A stretch of 64,000 bases of DNA from G963677445 sp963677445 (GCA_963677445.2 CAXXGF010000071.1:1-64000), one strand, 5' to 3'; counted from the first letter of the stretch, positions 52,817-62,176 are shown. The notes: generated by a model from the letters alone, not told the origin. Numbers and translations: made by a program.

Positions 52817-54589
52817 ATGTTTGAACAATATTTTCAGGAAGTCCATAACTTTTACGGCAGGAAAATAAGGGAACTGGGGCCTTATTTTACTTATGAGGAA
52901 TTTAGCGCGCTGGAAATACATCCCGCAATCGGTGAATATATTTCGGCTGAAATAGATTTTGTGATTTTTGAGGACAGGCAGAAAATTCTGAAAAATTCCA
53001 TTTTTGACTATTCTTCCGAAAAGGTGACAGAATATTTTTCACTGGTGAATGGGGAACTGAAAAAAGAGAAAAAGTTTTCGGCAAAATATTTTTCCGATCT
53101 CGTTCTTAAAGCGGCCGCGTTTAATGTTAACTATTTAAGCAGACCCAACTGGGCTCTTAAAAAACTTATGTTCGGCAGCGAAACGGTAAGAAGCAGCGCT
53201 GAAATTGATATTATTCTCGATCACCTGTATTATTATTCTTACCTGAAAAAAATACTTAAATCCTATCTTAACAGGAAAAATATTGTTTCGCTTGAAAGGG
53301 ATGAGTTTGATAAACTGCTGAGAAAAATTGATCATCTCGGAATTTCTTCAAATCTGAAAAACATACTTGAAATGGCCGTTACAGGCATAGCGGAGTTTTA
53401 TAACATCGGATCATACGATAAATCGATTGTTCCTGTAGATGCTGTTGCCATGTTCCTGAAAGAAAAAGGCCTTAATGATTTCCACGAAGCGTTAAAAATC
53501 CGGCTGGGTAAGAGCAGCGATAAAACCAGGCCCATTTCATTCTTCATTGAAATCTTTCACAGCGATCCCGATTCACTGCTGCTGCCATTTGATGAGGAGC
53601 CGGAGGATATTGGTAATGATGAAATTCCTGACCAAAAGGAGAAAGCGGCTGAGGAACTGTTAACAGATGAGGAGCTGCTTCCAGCTCTTGATGAGGAATT
53701 AAAGGGGAAAAAGGAGGAGGATAAAACGATCGGGGAGCTGCCTGTGCATATAACGGATGATGAAATTACGGAGGAAACTGAAGAGTCTGCCGAAGAAATA
53801 TCAGAAGAGCCGGAACCGGAATCGGCAGAAGCTGTGGAAGATACGGATTCGGAGTTACAGGAAGAAGAATCTGTAACGCCTGAGGAATCATCTGCCCCGG
53901 ATGAGAGTGAAGTTGATGACAAAGAATCTGATGATGATTCGGACGATCAGGAGTTTGAAATTCTGGAAATTGAAGATGAAGAACCTGAAATAGTGGAAAT
54001 GGAAGATCAGCCGGAACCGGAAAGTGAATTGCCGGTGGAAGTTGAATCAGTTAAGGAAGAGTCTGATGACGCTGAACCGGAATCCGTTTTGGAAGAGAGG
54101 GAAGGGGAAATTGAAGAGGAAACTTACCCGGAAGAAAAAATTGTTATGTCCGATGATCCGGAATTAATGATAGAGGGAGAAGAGGATGATGAAACAGTTA
54201 CCGATTCTGAGGAGGAGCAAACCCCGGGGCCTGAATCGATAGAAGAAGATGAAATTATTGATGAAGAAGAAGATGACTCCGGAATTATTTTCCCGATGAG
54301 TGAACATATTTATGAAGAGGCTGAAGAAGAACCCGGGCCGGCTGAAGAGGAACAAATTCCCGAGCCCGATATTTCAGCCCTTATTGAGCACAAAAAGATG
54401 CCGAAAATTATTCAGGTGATTTTTGATTATGATATGGAAGATTTTGCCGATACTATAGACGCCATAGCCGATTGCAGAACCGGAGAGGAAAGAATGGCGA
54501 TTCTGGAGAAGGTATTTAACCGTAACAATGTGAAGCGGAATTCACGAGAAGCACAGAGTTTTATTGAAATAATTAATGAATTTTTTTGA
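52817..54589 (+). CDS. Large acidic protein of unknown function upstream of obg
   Basis: A 590-residue cytoplasmic protein in three parts. Residues 1-~255 are a helical folded domain (YFSDLVLKAAAFNVNYLSRP, SNLKNILEMAVTGIAEFYNI). Residues ~258-515 are extremely rich in Glu, Asp, Ser and Pro and should be disordered. The last ~75 residues are again folded (LIEHKKMPKIIQVIFDYDME, GEERMAILEKVFNRNNVKRN). I do not recognise a family. The stop is 12 bases before the Obg GTPase gene, so they are co-transcribed. A ribosome- or GTPase-related role is only a guess from position. Confidence 0.72.
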   Translation: MFEQYFQEVHNFYGRKIRELGPYFTYEEFSALEIHPAIGEYISAEIDFVIFEDRQKILKNSIFDYSSEKVTEYFSLVNGELKKEKKFSAKYFSDLVLKAAAFNVNYLSRPNWALKKLMFGSETVRSSAEIDIILDHLYYYSYLKKILKSYLNRKNIVSLERDEFDKLLRKIDHLGISSNLKNILEMAVTGIAEFYNIGSYDKSIVPVDAVAMFLKEKGLNDFHEALKIRLGKSSDKTRPISFFIEIFHSDPDSLLLPFDEEPEDIGNDEIPDQKEKAAEELLTDEELLPALDEELKGKKEEDKTIGELPVHITDDEITEETEESAEEISEEPEPESAEAVEDTDSELQEEESVTPEESSAPDESEVDDKESDDDSDDQEFEILEIEDEEPEIVEMEDQPEPESELPVEVESVKEESDDAEPESVLEEREGEIEEETYPEEKIVMSDDPELMIEGEEDDETVTDSEEEQTPGPESIEEDEIIDEEEDDSGIIFPMSEHIYEEAEEEPGPAEEEQIPEPDISALIEHKKMPKIIQVIFDYDMEDFADTIDAIADCRTGEERMAILEKVFNRNNVKRNSREAQSFIEIINEFF

Positions 54590-54601
54590 CAGGATAAAAT
54601 A

Positions 54602-55594
54602 ATGTTTATAGATGAAGCTGAAATATTTATAAGATCAGGTAAAGGAGGCGACGGTCGGGTTGCCTTCAGAAGAGAAAAATTTGTCCCTAAGGGAGGTCCG
54701 GCCGGCGGAAATGGGGGAAAAGGAGGAAGTGTAATATTTCTCGCCGATGAAAATCTGCATACCCTTCTCGATTTCAGATACAACAGGAAATATGAAGCTG
54801 AAGACGGGGCTGAAGGGGGGCTTTCATTAAAAGATGGAAAAAATGGCAAAGATATTATCATTAAGGTTCCCACAGGCACATTGATAAAAGATAAGGAATC
54901 GGGCAATGTTATTGCCGATATGGATGAACATGGCAAAAAGTTTGTCGCTGCCAGGGGAGGAAAAGGAGGAAAGGGAAACTCAAATTTCGCTACTTCCACC
55001 AACCAGGCGCCCCGTTATGCCGAGCCCGGAAGAGAGGGGAAAGAATTTAAGGTCAGACTGGAATTAAAGCTCCTTGCCGATGTCGGGCTTGTGGGATTTC
55101 CAAATGCAGGTAAATCCACCCTTATCTCGACTGTTTCGGCCGCGAAACCCAAAATTGCCGATTATCCTTTTACCACCCTTCAGCCTAACCTGGGAATTGT
55201 AAAATATCACAATTTTAATACCTTTACCATTGCCGACATACCGGGAATAATTGAAGGAGCTCATGAAGGCAAAGGACTGGGTCTGAAATTTCTGAAACAT
55301 ATCGAAAGGACCTCAATCTTACTGATAATGGTTGATATTTCAGAGGAGAATCCTGATAAAAGTTTTGAAACTTTAATGGCTGAATTAAAAAATTACAGCA
55401 GCATTCTCGCGTCAAGGGAGAAACTTTTCGTTTTTACCAAAGCGGATATAATTCCCCCTGAAGAAAAGGTAAAAAAAGAAAAAGTAATTATTGCCGGAAA
55501 AGAGGAGAAGATACATATTATATCATCTGTATCGGGTGAGGGAATTACCGAACTGCTGGACCTTATATGGCAAAAGATAAAAGACAGGGATTAG
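54602..55594 (+). CDS. obg: Obg/CgtA GTPase
   Basis: A 330-residue GTPase. The N-terminal Obg fold (residues 1-~158) is glycine-rich (FVPKGGPAGGNGGKGGS, GGKGGKGNSNFATSTNQAPR). The G domain has G1 GFPNAGKST, G2 FTTLQPNLG, G3 DIPGIIEGAHEGKGLG, G4 FTKADI and G5 SSVSGEG. It acts in 50S ribosome assembly and stress signalling in the cytoplasm. There is no C-terminal OCT domain, which is usual outside a few groups. It follows the acidic protein by 12 bases, and its 3' end overlaps the next gene by 28 bases. Confidence 0.96.
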   Translation: MFIDEAEIFIRSGKGGDGRVAFRREKFVPKGGPAGGNGGKGGSVIFLADENLHTLLDFRYNRKYEAEDGAEGGLSLKDGKNGKDIIIKVPTGTLIKDKESGNVIADMDEHGKKFVAARGGKGGKGNSNFATSTNQAPRYAEPGREGKEFKVRLELKLLADVGLVGFPNAGKSTLISTVSAAKPKIADYPFTTLQPNLGIVKYHNFNTFTIADIPGIIEGAHEGKGLGLKFLKHIERTSILLIMVDISEENPDKSFETLMAELKNYSSILASREKLFVFTKADIIPPEEKVKKEKVIIAGKEEKIHIISSVSGEGITELLDLIWQKIKDRD

Positions 55595-56574
55595 GCAGTT
55601 ATATATTAATTTTAGCGCTGTTATTTGTTTTACTCGTGGTAACAGCGATTATCTGCCTTATGGCCGGCTCGGCGGATATAGGAATAATGGAGATATTTTC
55701 AGCGTTTACCGGGCAGGGTTCGGGGAAACTCTCACATACTGTGATTTTTGATATAAGGCTTCCCAGGATTTTTCTCGCTCTCGCGGCGGGAGGAGGGCTG
55801 GCGATAGCGGGGGCGGTTTTTCAGGCATTGCTGATGAATCCACTGGCTGAACCATATATTCTGGGTGTGTCGAGCGGAGGCACTTTCGGAGCCGTATTAT
55901 CATTCCTTCTGGGGCTTTCGATGGCGGGAACGCAATTATTCGCTTTTGCCGGAGCTCTTTCGGTAATTGCGATTGTTTTTTTTCTCGGAAAAAGGTTCGG
56001 CAATATTTCTCCGAATATGCTGCTTCTTTCGGGAGTTATGACAGGAGCGTTCTTTTCGGCGGCGATTCTGCTGCTTTATTCCCTGCTGGATGATTCCTTG
56101 CGGAATGTTCTTTTCTGGCTTATCGGCAACTTGTCCTCGGCTTCGAAAGGGGATGTCTATTATATTCTGCCTCTCACGATTATAATCAGCATGATACTGA
56201 CAGCAATGTCGGGAAAATTTAATATTCTTTCACTCGGTGATCAGGAGGCTCATCATTTAGGTGTAAATACAGGAAAGGTGAGGATGTGGGCTTACGTTCT
56301 CAGCAGTATCATGACAGGCGCGATTGTTTCGATAAGCGGCATTATAGGTTTTGTCGGGCTGCTCGTGCCTCATGTTTGCAGAATATTATTTGGAAATGAC
56401 AACAGGATTATTGTTCCCGCCTCTTTTCTGACAGGGGCTTCATATATGATTATCATGGATACAATCGCCAAAAGTATTCTTTTACCTGTGGAACTTCCGG
56501 TGGGAGCTTTCACAGCTCTTTTCGGGGCGCCGGTATTTATTTATCTGTTGCGCACCCGCTACAAAATGATATGA
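55567..56574 (+). CDS. FecCD/BtuC-type ABC transporter permease
   Basis: A 335-residue permease with about nine to ten helices and family motifs: DIRLPRIFLALAAGGGLAIA near the N-terminus, NPLAEPYILGVSSGG, and GFVGLLVPHVCRILFGNDNR near the C-terminus. It would import an iron-siderophore, haem or cobalamin. Its ATG lies inside the obg frame (28 bp overlap), so it is in the same operon. No ATPase or substrate-binding gene is next to it; the partners must be elsewhere or it is an orphan. The substrate cannot be told from the permease alone. Confidence 0.88.
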   Translation: MAKDKRQGLGSYILILALLFVLLVVTAIICLMAGSADIGIMEIFSAFTGQGSGKLSHTVIFDIRLPRIFLALAAGGGLAIAGAVFQALLMNPLAEPYILGVSSGGTFGAVLSFLLGLSMAGTQLFAFAGALSVIAIVFFLGKRFGNISPNMLLLSGVMTGAFFSAAILLLYSLLDDSLRNVLFWLIGNLSSASKGDVYYILPLTIIISMILTAMSGKFNILSLGDQEAHHLGVNTGKVRMWAYVLSSIMTGAIVSISGIIGFVGLLVPHVCRILFGNDNRIIVPASFLTGASYMIIMDTIAKSILLPVELPVGAFTALFGAPVFIYLLRTRYKMI

Positions 56575-56620
56575 ATTTTGTTATATTAAGTTATTCAAAT
56601 ATTATCTGAATTTTATCAAT

Positions 56621-58231
56621 ATGAACAAACTTCTGAAACAGACAGGACTGCTGATAGGGATTATAATTCTTCTTCCCGCGATATTTATTACCCTTATTGA
56701 GATAAATTCGCTGAATGAAAATGAAAAGACCATTGAGCGGGTTTTTACCAAACAGATAGAATCGGTTCTTTACACAATCAACCAGTATGCTCAGTCGGTT
56801 ACTGAAGACTGGAAAAACAGGCTCGATTTTCTGCTTTCCCGGAGCAGGGGAGGAAAAGAAGAGATACTTGCCGATATGAAAAAACTTTTCAGCGATGTAA
56901 ACTGGGTTGAATCTGTATTTATTGTGAGAGAGAATAAACCACAGTTTTTTAATATTAATCCTTCATATATACCTGAGGGAGATTCGATAAAAATTCTTCT
57001 TGAAAAGAACAGAACAGAAATAGAGAGGTTATCAATCTACAGAAAGCAGGGATACTCCAAAGTTCAGCCCCTGAAGAATGACCTCATCAGGAATGAGGCG
57101 ATAATAATATTTCTTTTTGACACACCCGACGGAAAAGAAGAGCTTTGCGGAATGATAATTAACCCGGAAAATTTCATCAATCGTGTTATGGCTCCCAAAA
57201 TCCAGGAGGTATCGATGGAGGAATATTCTGTGGTTATCTTTTCGGAAGAGGTTAACGAGGTGGTTTTCCGTGAAGGTAAAGCGAATCTGCTTGATCTCGA
57301 TGACCGGAAACAATTCTGGATTTTCCCTGAGTATTCCCTGGGCATTTCTCTTAAATCGGCAACAATATCAGATTTAGTCAGGGCCAGGTCGTGGCTGAGC
57401 ATGATCCTTATTATGGCCATGAACCTTGTTATTGTTCTCGCGGGATTTATACTTTACAGGAATATTCGCAAGCAGATTGAATTTACACAGATCAAATCAG
57501 ATTTTGTATCCAACGTCTCACATGAATTGAGGACTCCACTGGCCCTTATCAGCATGTTTGCCGAAACACTTGAAATGGGCAGGGTAAGAACCGAGGAGAA
57601 AAAACAGGAATATTACAACATTATACACCGGGAAACTCACAGGCTGAGCAACATTGTAAATAAAATATTGAGTTTTTTCAAAAATGGAGGCGGGCAAAAG
57701 AAGCTTTTCATTCAGCCCGACTGATTTGAATTCACTGGTTGATGAAGCGCTTGATACTTATAGTTTCCATCTGAGCAATAATGGATTTAAATATGAAGTT
57801 TCCACAGGTGAGTCATTGCCGGCAATCAATGCCGATAGTGAAGCGATAACCGAAGCGGTTGTAAACCTGATTGATAACGCGATGAAATACAGTGAGGAAA
57901 AAAAAGAGATAAAGATAAGCACTGGCCGAATGGATGATTATATTTTTCTCGCTGTAAAAGATTCCGGCATGGGGATATCAAAGGAGGATCAGGAGAAGAT
58001 ATTTGAAAAGTTTTTCAGAGTATCAAGCGGACTTGTGCATAACACCAAGGGCACAGGTCTGGGACTTTCACTTGTTAAGCAGATAATTGACGCTCACAAG
58101 GGAGAAATAAAAACTTGAAAGCAAAACCGGGCGAAGGCAGCACATTTACACTGCTTTTTCCTGTAAATAGTGACAGCGGGAGTTTAAACAATGAAAAAAA
58201 ATTCTTATATGTGAAGATGAACCGGCTATGA
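56621..58231 (+). pseudogene. Two-component sensor histidine kinase, two frameshifts
   Basis: The restored product is about 530 residues. It has one membrane helix at ~8-29, an extracytoplasmic sensor region (~30-260), a second helix (~263-286), then HisKA with FVSNVSHELRTPLALISM, HATPase with NLIDNAMKYS, VKDSGMGIS and GTGLGLSLVKQIIDAHKGEI, and an end PGEGSTFTLLFPVNS. The frame breaks twice. An extra T in a T6 run near 57672-57677 separates NKILSF from SKMEAGKRSF, and a missing A in the A5 run at 58109-58113 separates GEIK from LKAKPGEGST. All catalytic boxes are conserved. Both breaks are homopolymer indels, so an intact gene with consensus error is quite possible. The response regulator follows with overlap. 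Confidence 0.8.
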
Positions 58232-58880
58232 GGCTGGGTCTGAAAGATAATCTTGAATTTGAAGGATATGAAGTTTGACGTGGCCGAAGAGGGAAGATCG
58301 GGGCTGGAAAAAAATTACAAACAACCAGTATGATCTTGTCCTTCTCGATGTCATGATGCCCAATATGTCAGGTTTTGACATCTGCCGCAAAGTAAGAGAG
58401 GATGGCATCACCACTCCGATTATACTTCTGACTGCGAAGGGTGAGGAGATTGACAAAGTGCTCGGCCTTGAGCTGGGAGCTGATGATTATATCACGAAAC
58501 CATTCAGCCTCAGGGAGCTGCTGGCCAGGATTAAAGCGGTTATGAGAAGATCGCCGGCAGGGTCGGACACCGCGGCAATTGATAAAATTAATATCGGCAG
58601 GCTCAGGGTTAATTTTACAACATACAATGCTTTTGAAGGTGAAAAAGAGGTATCACTTTCTCATAAGGAATTTGAGATACTGCACTACCTTTGGGAAAGA
58701 AAAAATCAGACGGTAAGCCGCGATTCTCTTTTGAACGATATTTGGGGTTATGACGCGAGTCCCACCACAAGAACGGTTGATAATTTTATTCTGAAGCTGC
58801 GCCAGAAAACAGAGGATGATCCCAATCATCCGAGGATAATTCTTACCGTTCATGGAATCGGGTATAAGTTGATTGAATGA
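58191..58880 (+). pseudogene. OmpR-family response regulator, three one-base insertions
   Basis: The restored protein is about 229 residues. The receiver domain starts MKKILICEDEPAMRLGLKDN, with phospho-acceptor D in LVLLDVMMPNMSGFD and conserved T/K (LLTAKGEE, DYITKPFSL). The C-terminal winged helix (SHKEFEILHYLWER, RTVDNFILKLRQK, VHGIGYKLIE) binds DNA. As written the frame is broken by an extra A in the A8 run at 58194-58201, an extra T in TTT near 58274-58276, and an extra A in the A7 run at 58308-58314. Together they add three bases and restore the frame, but stops occur between them. It overlaps the kinase end, so the two form a cognate pair. Confidence 0.8.
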
Positions 58881-58893
58881 AAAGGAGATAGTG

Positions 58894-59149
58894 ATGGAGA
58901 AAAAAATCACATGATTTGATTGATTAATCTTTCGAAGCGAAGGCCCGTTGGTTTCAATCCCTTTCTCTTGAAGAGAGAATGGATATGCTTTATTTCTTTA
59001 CTGATCTTGTGTTTGAAAATAACCCTAAAATAGCGGAAGTTAAAGATGTTAAATCGATTGGAAGAATTGTTCGGGTCATTAAAAAACTACCCAAAGTTGT
59101 TGGTGATAATTTTGATGAAATTTATCAAAATCTTCTCGTTTTTTTGTAA
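58894..59149 (+). pseudogene. Small gene remnant, one frameshift and one stop
   Basis: ATG 58894 follows AAAGGAGA and encodes MEKKIT before a stop at 58912. Removing one T there gives DLID, then an in-frame TAA at 58925, then SFEAKARWFQSLSLEERMDM and on to a stop at 59149. The body reads as genuine protein of about 84 residues, acidic and helical. I have a weak impression of a small family of uncharacterised bacterial proteins sharing WFQSLSLEERM, but cannot name it. It lies 13 bases after the response regulator. Confidence 0.5.
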
Positions 59150-59192
59150 ATGTGTAGTGTGAAAATTCTGTTTAAATGATAATTGGTTACAA

Positions 59193-60140
59193 ATGAAATC
59201 TTCAGCTTTTTTTTCAGCATCATTTCTTGACCGGATGGAAAAAATAAGGAAAGATAGAAGCGCTGTCTCAGATTTACGAAAGTCTGATTACACGCGGTAT
59301 ATCGTAATTGACTCAGACAGACATTTAGTTCCGGAAAAAAATCCGGGTGAGCCCGTTTATGTGAATTATCCCCGGTTGAATAAATTTCCGGAGATGATAA
59401 ATAACTCCATACTCCTTGGCAGATATGATGGCAACTATTATTTCGCAGCTCCCGCCGAAACAACGTTTATCGCAACCATCGATAAGAATACTGACAATAT
59501 TAAATTCAGGGATATAAGGTGGATACTGCCGGAATTCGGAAGGATCAACGGGTCGCTTCTCACCATGGCGAAATCCATGGTTCATTGGAGTAACCGTGTT
59601 AAATTTTGCGGAAAATGTGGATCGCCGACAGAGCTTATAAATGGAGGTTCATCAAAGAAATGCAAAAATCCTGATTGCGGCGAGGAATATTTTCCCCGTA
59701 TTGAGCCGTCAATAATTGTATTGGTCGAATATGAGGGGGACGCGTTCCTGGCGAGGCAGGTAACCTGGAGAGAGGGTTTTTATTCCACTCTGGCCGGATT
59801 TGTTGAAACCTCAGAATCGCTGGAAGAGGCAGTCATCAGGGAGGTAAAGGAGGAGTCAGATATAGATATTGAACAACCTGTTTATTTCGGCTCCGATCCC
59901 TGGCCCTTTCCCGCGTCACTTATGCTGGGATTTTTCGCGAAAGCAAAATCTAAAGATTTTAAACTGGATGAGAATGAGCTTGAAACAGGCCGCTGGTTTA
60001 AACCGAAAGAATATTTAACTTTGATTAAAAGTGGTGAGGTTAAACCGTCGCTGCCTGTATCTATTTCGTTCAGACTCATATCGCGCTGGATAAAAAAAGA
60101 AACAGGCCAAAACCTTGGAGAGATAATTGAAAAACTTTGA
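59193..60140 (+). CDS. nudC: NADH pyrophosphatase NudC (Nudix hydrolase)
   Basis: A 315-residue protein. After an N-terminal domain comes the zinc ribbon (CGKC ... CKNPDC), then FPRIEPSIIVLV and the Nudix box GFVETSESLEEAVIREVKEE. The NudC-specific motif is present as DPWPFPASLML (usually QPWPFPxS). It hydrolyses NAD(H) to NMN(H) and AMP and can remove NAD caps from RNA, in the cytoplasm. Length is a little above the E. coli enzyme. Its last 14 bases overlap the start of the nitroreductase gene, so the two are translationally coupled. Confidence 0.93.
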   Translation: MKSSAFFSASFLDRMEKIRKDRSAVSDLRKSDYTRYIVIDSDRHLVPEKNPGEPVYVNYPRLNKFPEMINNSILLGRYDGNYYFAAPAETTFIATIDKNTDNIKFRDIRWILPEFGRINGSLLTMAKSMVHWSNRVKFCGKCGSPTELINGGSSKKCKNPDCGEEYFPRIEPSIIVLVEYEGDAFLARQVTWREGFYSTLAGFVETSESLEEAVIREVKEESDIDIEQPVYFGSDPWPFPASLMLGFFAKAKSKDFKLDENELETGRWFKPKEYLTLIKSGEVKPSLPVSISFRLISRWIKKETGQNLGEIIEKL

Positions 60141-60903
60141 TAATGATCAGCTTGGTCAACTGATCAGGATGGAAGGACATATTCTTATGATGGAAATAAA
60201 AAATCCATGGGAAGAGAAGAATAGAGCGGTTCAAAAGGCCGGTGAGCTTAAAACCCTGCTGGAAGAATGGGAAAAAAGGAATCTGCCTTATGGTAAAGAC
60301 AAACTGTGGGCGCGCGATGTGTTAGAGCTTTACCATAAATGGCAAGCGGAAAAAACTCCGCAGATAAATAAAACCGACAAAAAACATGCTGTTAAAAAAG
60401 ATATTGCCAGTCTGATAAACAGCAGAGCGAGCTGCCGGTTTTGGAGCGGCAGGCATGTTGAAGAAGGAGTTATACGGAATATTATAGAAGCTGGACTGGC
60501 GGCCCCCACATCTTTTAACAGGATGCCTGTGAAGTTTTATATAGTAGGAAACGAACAGAGGGGAATTTCTGAAGAAGATACAACTAATAAGAGTATGCTT
60601 TCCCGCGCTCCGGTGAAAATCTATCTCGCGCTGGATGAACGGCTTTATGAGGAAAAAAATGCTCCCGCGATGGACTCTGGTTGTATAATAATGAATATGA
60701 GTCTTGCCGCTGAAAGTATGGGGCTCGGTACATGTATTCTTTACCAGTGTGAAATGGTCAGCCAGGTTGAGCTCAAATCTTTTCTTGGCGCGCCGGAATA
60801 TTTTACCATTTATAATGTTTTGCTCATGGGATATCCCGGAGAGGAGCCGATGAAATATGGCAGGAGAAGCTTTGAGAATTCGGCGGTGTTTATTGACAGG
60901 TGA
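60127..60903 (+). CDS. Nitroreductase-family flavoprotein
   Basis: A 258-residue protein. The N-terminal ~85 residues form a helical extension (EEKNRAVQKAGELKTLLEEW) and the rest is the nitroreductase fold: INSRASCRFWSGRHVEE, where RxSxRxF normally binds FMN phosphate, LAAPTSFNRMPVKFYIVGN, and AAESMGLGTCILYQCEM. The start is TTG 60127, supported by GGAGAG 6 bases upstream; the first ATG in frame is 45 bases later. It overlaps nudC by 14 bases, which links an NAD(P)H-using flavoenzyme with NADH turnover. The substrate is unknown. Confidence 0.82.
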   Translation: MKNFDNDQLGQLIRMEGHILMMEIKNPWEEKNRAVQKAGELKTLLEEWEKRNLPYGKDKLWARDVLELYHKWQAEKTPQINKTDKKHAVKKDIASLINSRASCRFWSGRHVEEGVIRNIIEAGLAAPTSFNRMPVKFYIVGNEQRGISEEDTTNKSMLSRAPVKIYLALDERLYEEKNAPAMDSGCIIMNMSLAAESMGLGTCILYQCEMVSQVELKSFLGAPEYFTIYNVLLMGYPGEEPMKYGRRSFENSAVFIDR

Positions 60904-61371
60904 GAGATAGAAATTAAAAATTTAGTCTTCCGCGGCGGATAAAATGAGGGATTAAGAATGAAAGGCAAGTGATTATATCTGATTTTTGATCTTTTATCTT
61001 TAGCAGCCGAAGCGACAATCCCCAAAATACAACCTTATTACCTTATTGTTTATCCCCCGATTTCGCTGATTATTGAGGGAAATGATGTCTGAACCATGAT
61101 TAAAGGATTTAAGGATAACATGTTTCGGTATCGGTATTAAAAGACTAATCTGTTAGCGGAAAATTCCAGGCAAAATGGCGAGATTACAATTAACAACGAA
61201 TAATTAAAAAGATGACCGTAGATATCACTGATTACACAGATATCTCTGATTTAAGCCGGAAAAAGGCCACAAAATCACCAAAACACTAAATCCCGGGAAA
61301 GGATTATTTTATTGAGAGTTTTACGTAAAATGACCCGGTGTTTTCAGGCCGGGTAATGACTAATTGCCGAT
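60904..61371. other. Non-coding region with dispersed repeats
   Basis: About 470 bases without a gene. It contains TCTTCCGCGGCGGATAA (60932), GTGATGTCTGAACCATGATT-type sequence (61085), two TCGGTA units (61127-61138), a diverged GGAAAATTCCAGGCAAAATG module (61158), and CCGTAGATATCACTGATTAC (61213). All have relatives at 51827-52816. Confidence 0.55.
61327..61354 (-). terminator. Intrinsic terminator of the DUF3052-fusion gene
   Basis: On the minus strand ACCCGG and CCGGGT (61333-61354) pair with a 10-base loop and are followed by CATTTTACG. It lies just beyond the stop of the minus-strand gene. Confidence 0.55.
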
Positions 61372-62157
61372 TCATCTCTTTTTCCTGGTGAATTTCATCG
61401 CGGACCAGTTGTTATCAATGGAGCATATTTTATAATCCACAAGTCCGAAACCGAGCGCGGTATCCCTGATGAATTTTTGTGACAGGGTTGTTTTGATTTT
61501 ATCTTTCTTTTTAGGCCAGCACAACCAGAGTGAAGAATCATCGCGGCTGTTATCCAGAAAATATCTCAGGAATGGAGCGACATTTTTTTCTTCCTGTAAA
61601 TAAATCAGCGTGAGTTTGGTTTCCCGCGTAATTCTGGACCCGAAATTGTAACTTTCCACATTTTCTTCAAATATGGAATAAAAAGATTCATCCACATTAA
61701 TCAGGCAGATATTTTCATTCCTCCTGATATCAAGTTTCTCCAAAGCGGATCTACCGGAATAACCTGAAAAAAGAGATTCAGGCTGTGGGAAAAGGCGGGC
61801 AGGTTCCGCGAGTATTTTTATGATTATGGAATTCAAATCATCTTTGCCGCAGAAATAATCTTCAGGGAAAAGGCTCTTTATTTTTTTAATTTTTTCTTCC
61901 TCTCCTTCAACAAAAAGAAAGGGAATCATCCTCAGATTTTTTCTCTTGCGAATATAAATAGCGAGATCACGGCAGGTTGAAGGCCTTTTGGCGAGATTAA
62001 AAATGATTGCCGAAGGATGTTCCTCTATGATAAAGTTTAGGGATTCCGGCCCTTTGAAAAACAGTGTCGAGACCTGGTAATCTTTCTGCTTTTGGGAAGT
62101 CGGAATATCCGCTTCATTTGCCTTGCCGCTGAATGTTATATATATTACTTTTTTCAT
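61372..62157 (-). CDS. Protein with receiver-like N-terminus and DUF3052 C-terminus
   Basis: A 261-residue protein starting at ATG 62157, behind AGGAA. The longer frame to 62223 would overlap the divergent gene and has no site. Residues 1-~115 look like an alternating beta/alpha fold without the receiver phospho-acceptor pattern (STLFFKGPESLNFIIEEHPS, then AIIFNLAKRPS). Residues ~140-261 match DUF3052: ICLINVDESFYSIFEEN and SLWLCWPKKKDKI, then FIRDTALGFGLVDYKICSID with NNWSAMKFTRKK. DUF3052 has no established function. The fusion to a pseudo-receiver is uncommon as far as I know. It is divergent from the lipoprotein gene at 62177 with only 19 bases between starts. Confidence 0.72.
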   Translation of the reverse strand: MKKVIYITFSGKANEADIPTSQKQKDYQVSTLFFKGPESLNFIIEEHPSAIIFNLAKRPSTCRDLAIYIRKRKNLRMIPFLFVEGEEEKIKKIKSLFPEDYFCGKDDLNSIIIKILAEPARLFPQPESLFSGYSGRSALEKLDIRRNENICLINVDESFYSIFEENVESYNFGSRITRETKLTLIYLQEEKNVAPFLRYFLDNSRDDSSLWLCWPKKKDKIKTTLSQKFIRDTALGFGLVDYKICSIDNNWSAMKFTRKKR

Positions 62158-62176
62158 TATTTCCTGTGACTGATTA

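Noticed and set aside
53557..53922. 121-residue serine-rich minus-strand ORF
   Set aside because: It is the reverse shadow of the acidic, Glu/Ser-rich codons in the protein upstream of obg.
55567..56574. Assigning the permease to vitamin B12 uptake
   Set aside because: FecCD-type permeases for haem, siderophores and cobalamin cannot be separated by sequence alone, and no cobalamin riboswitch was recognised upstream.
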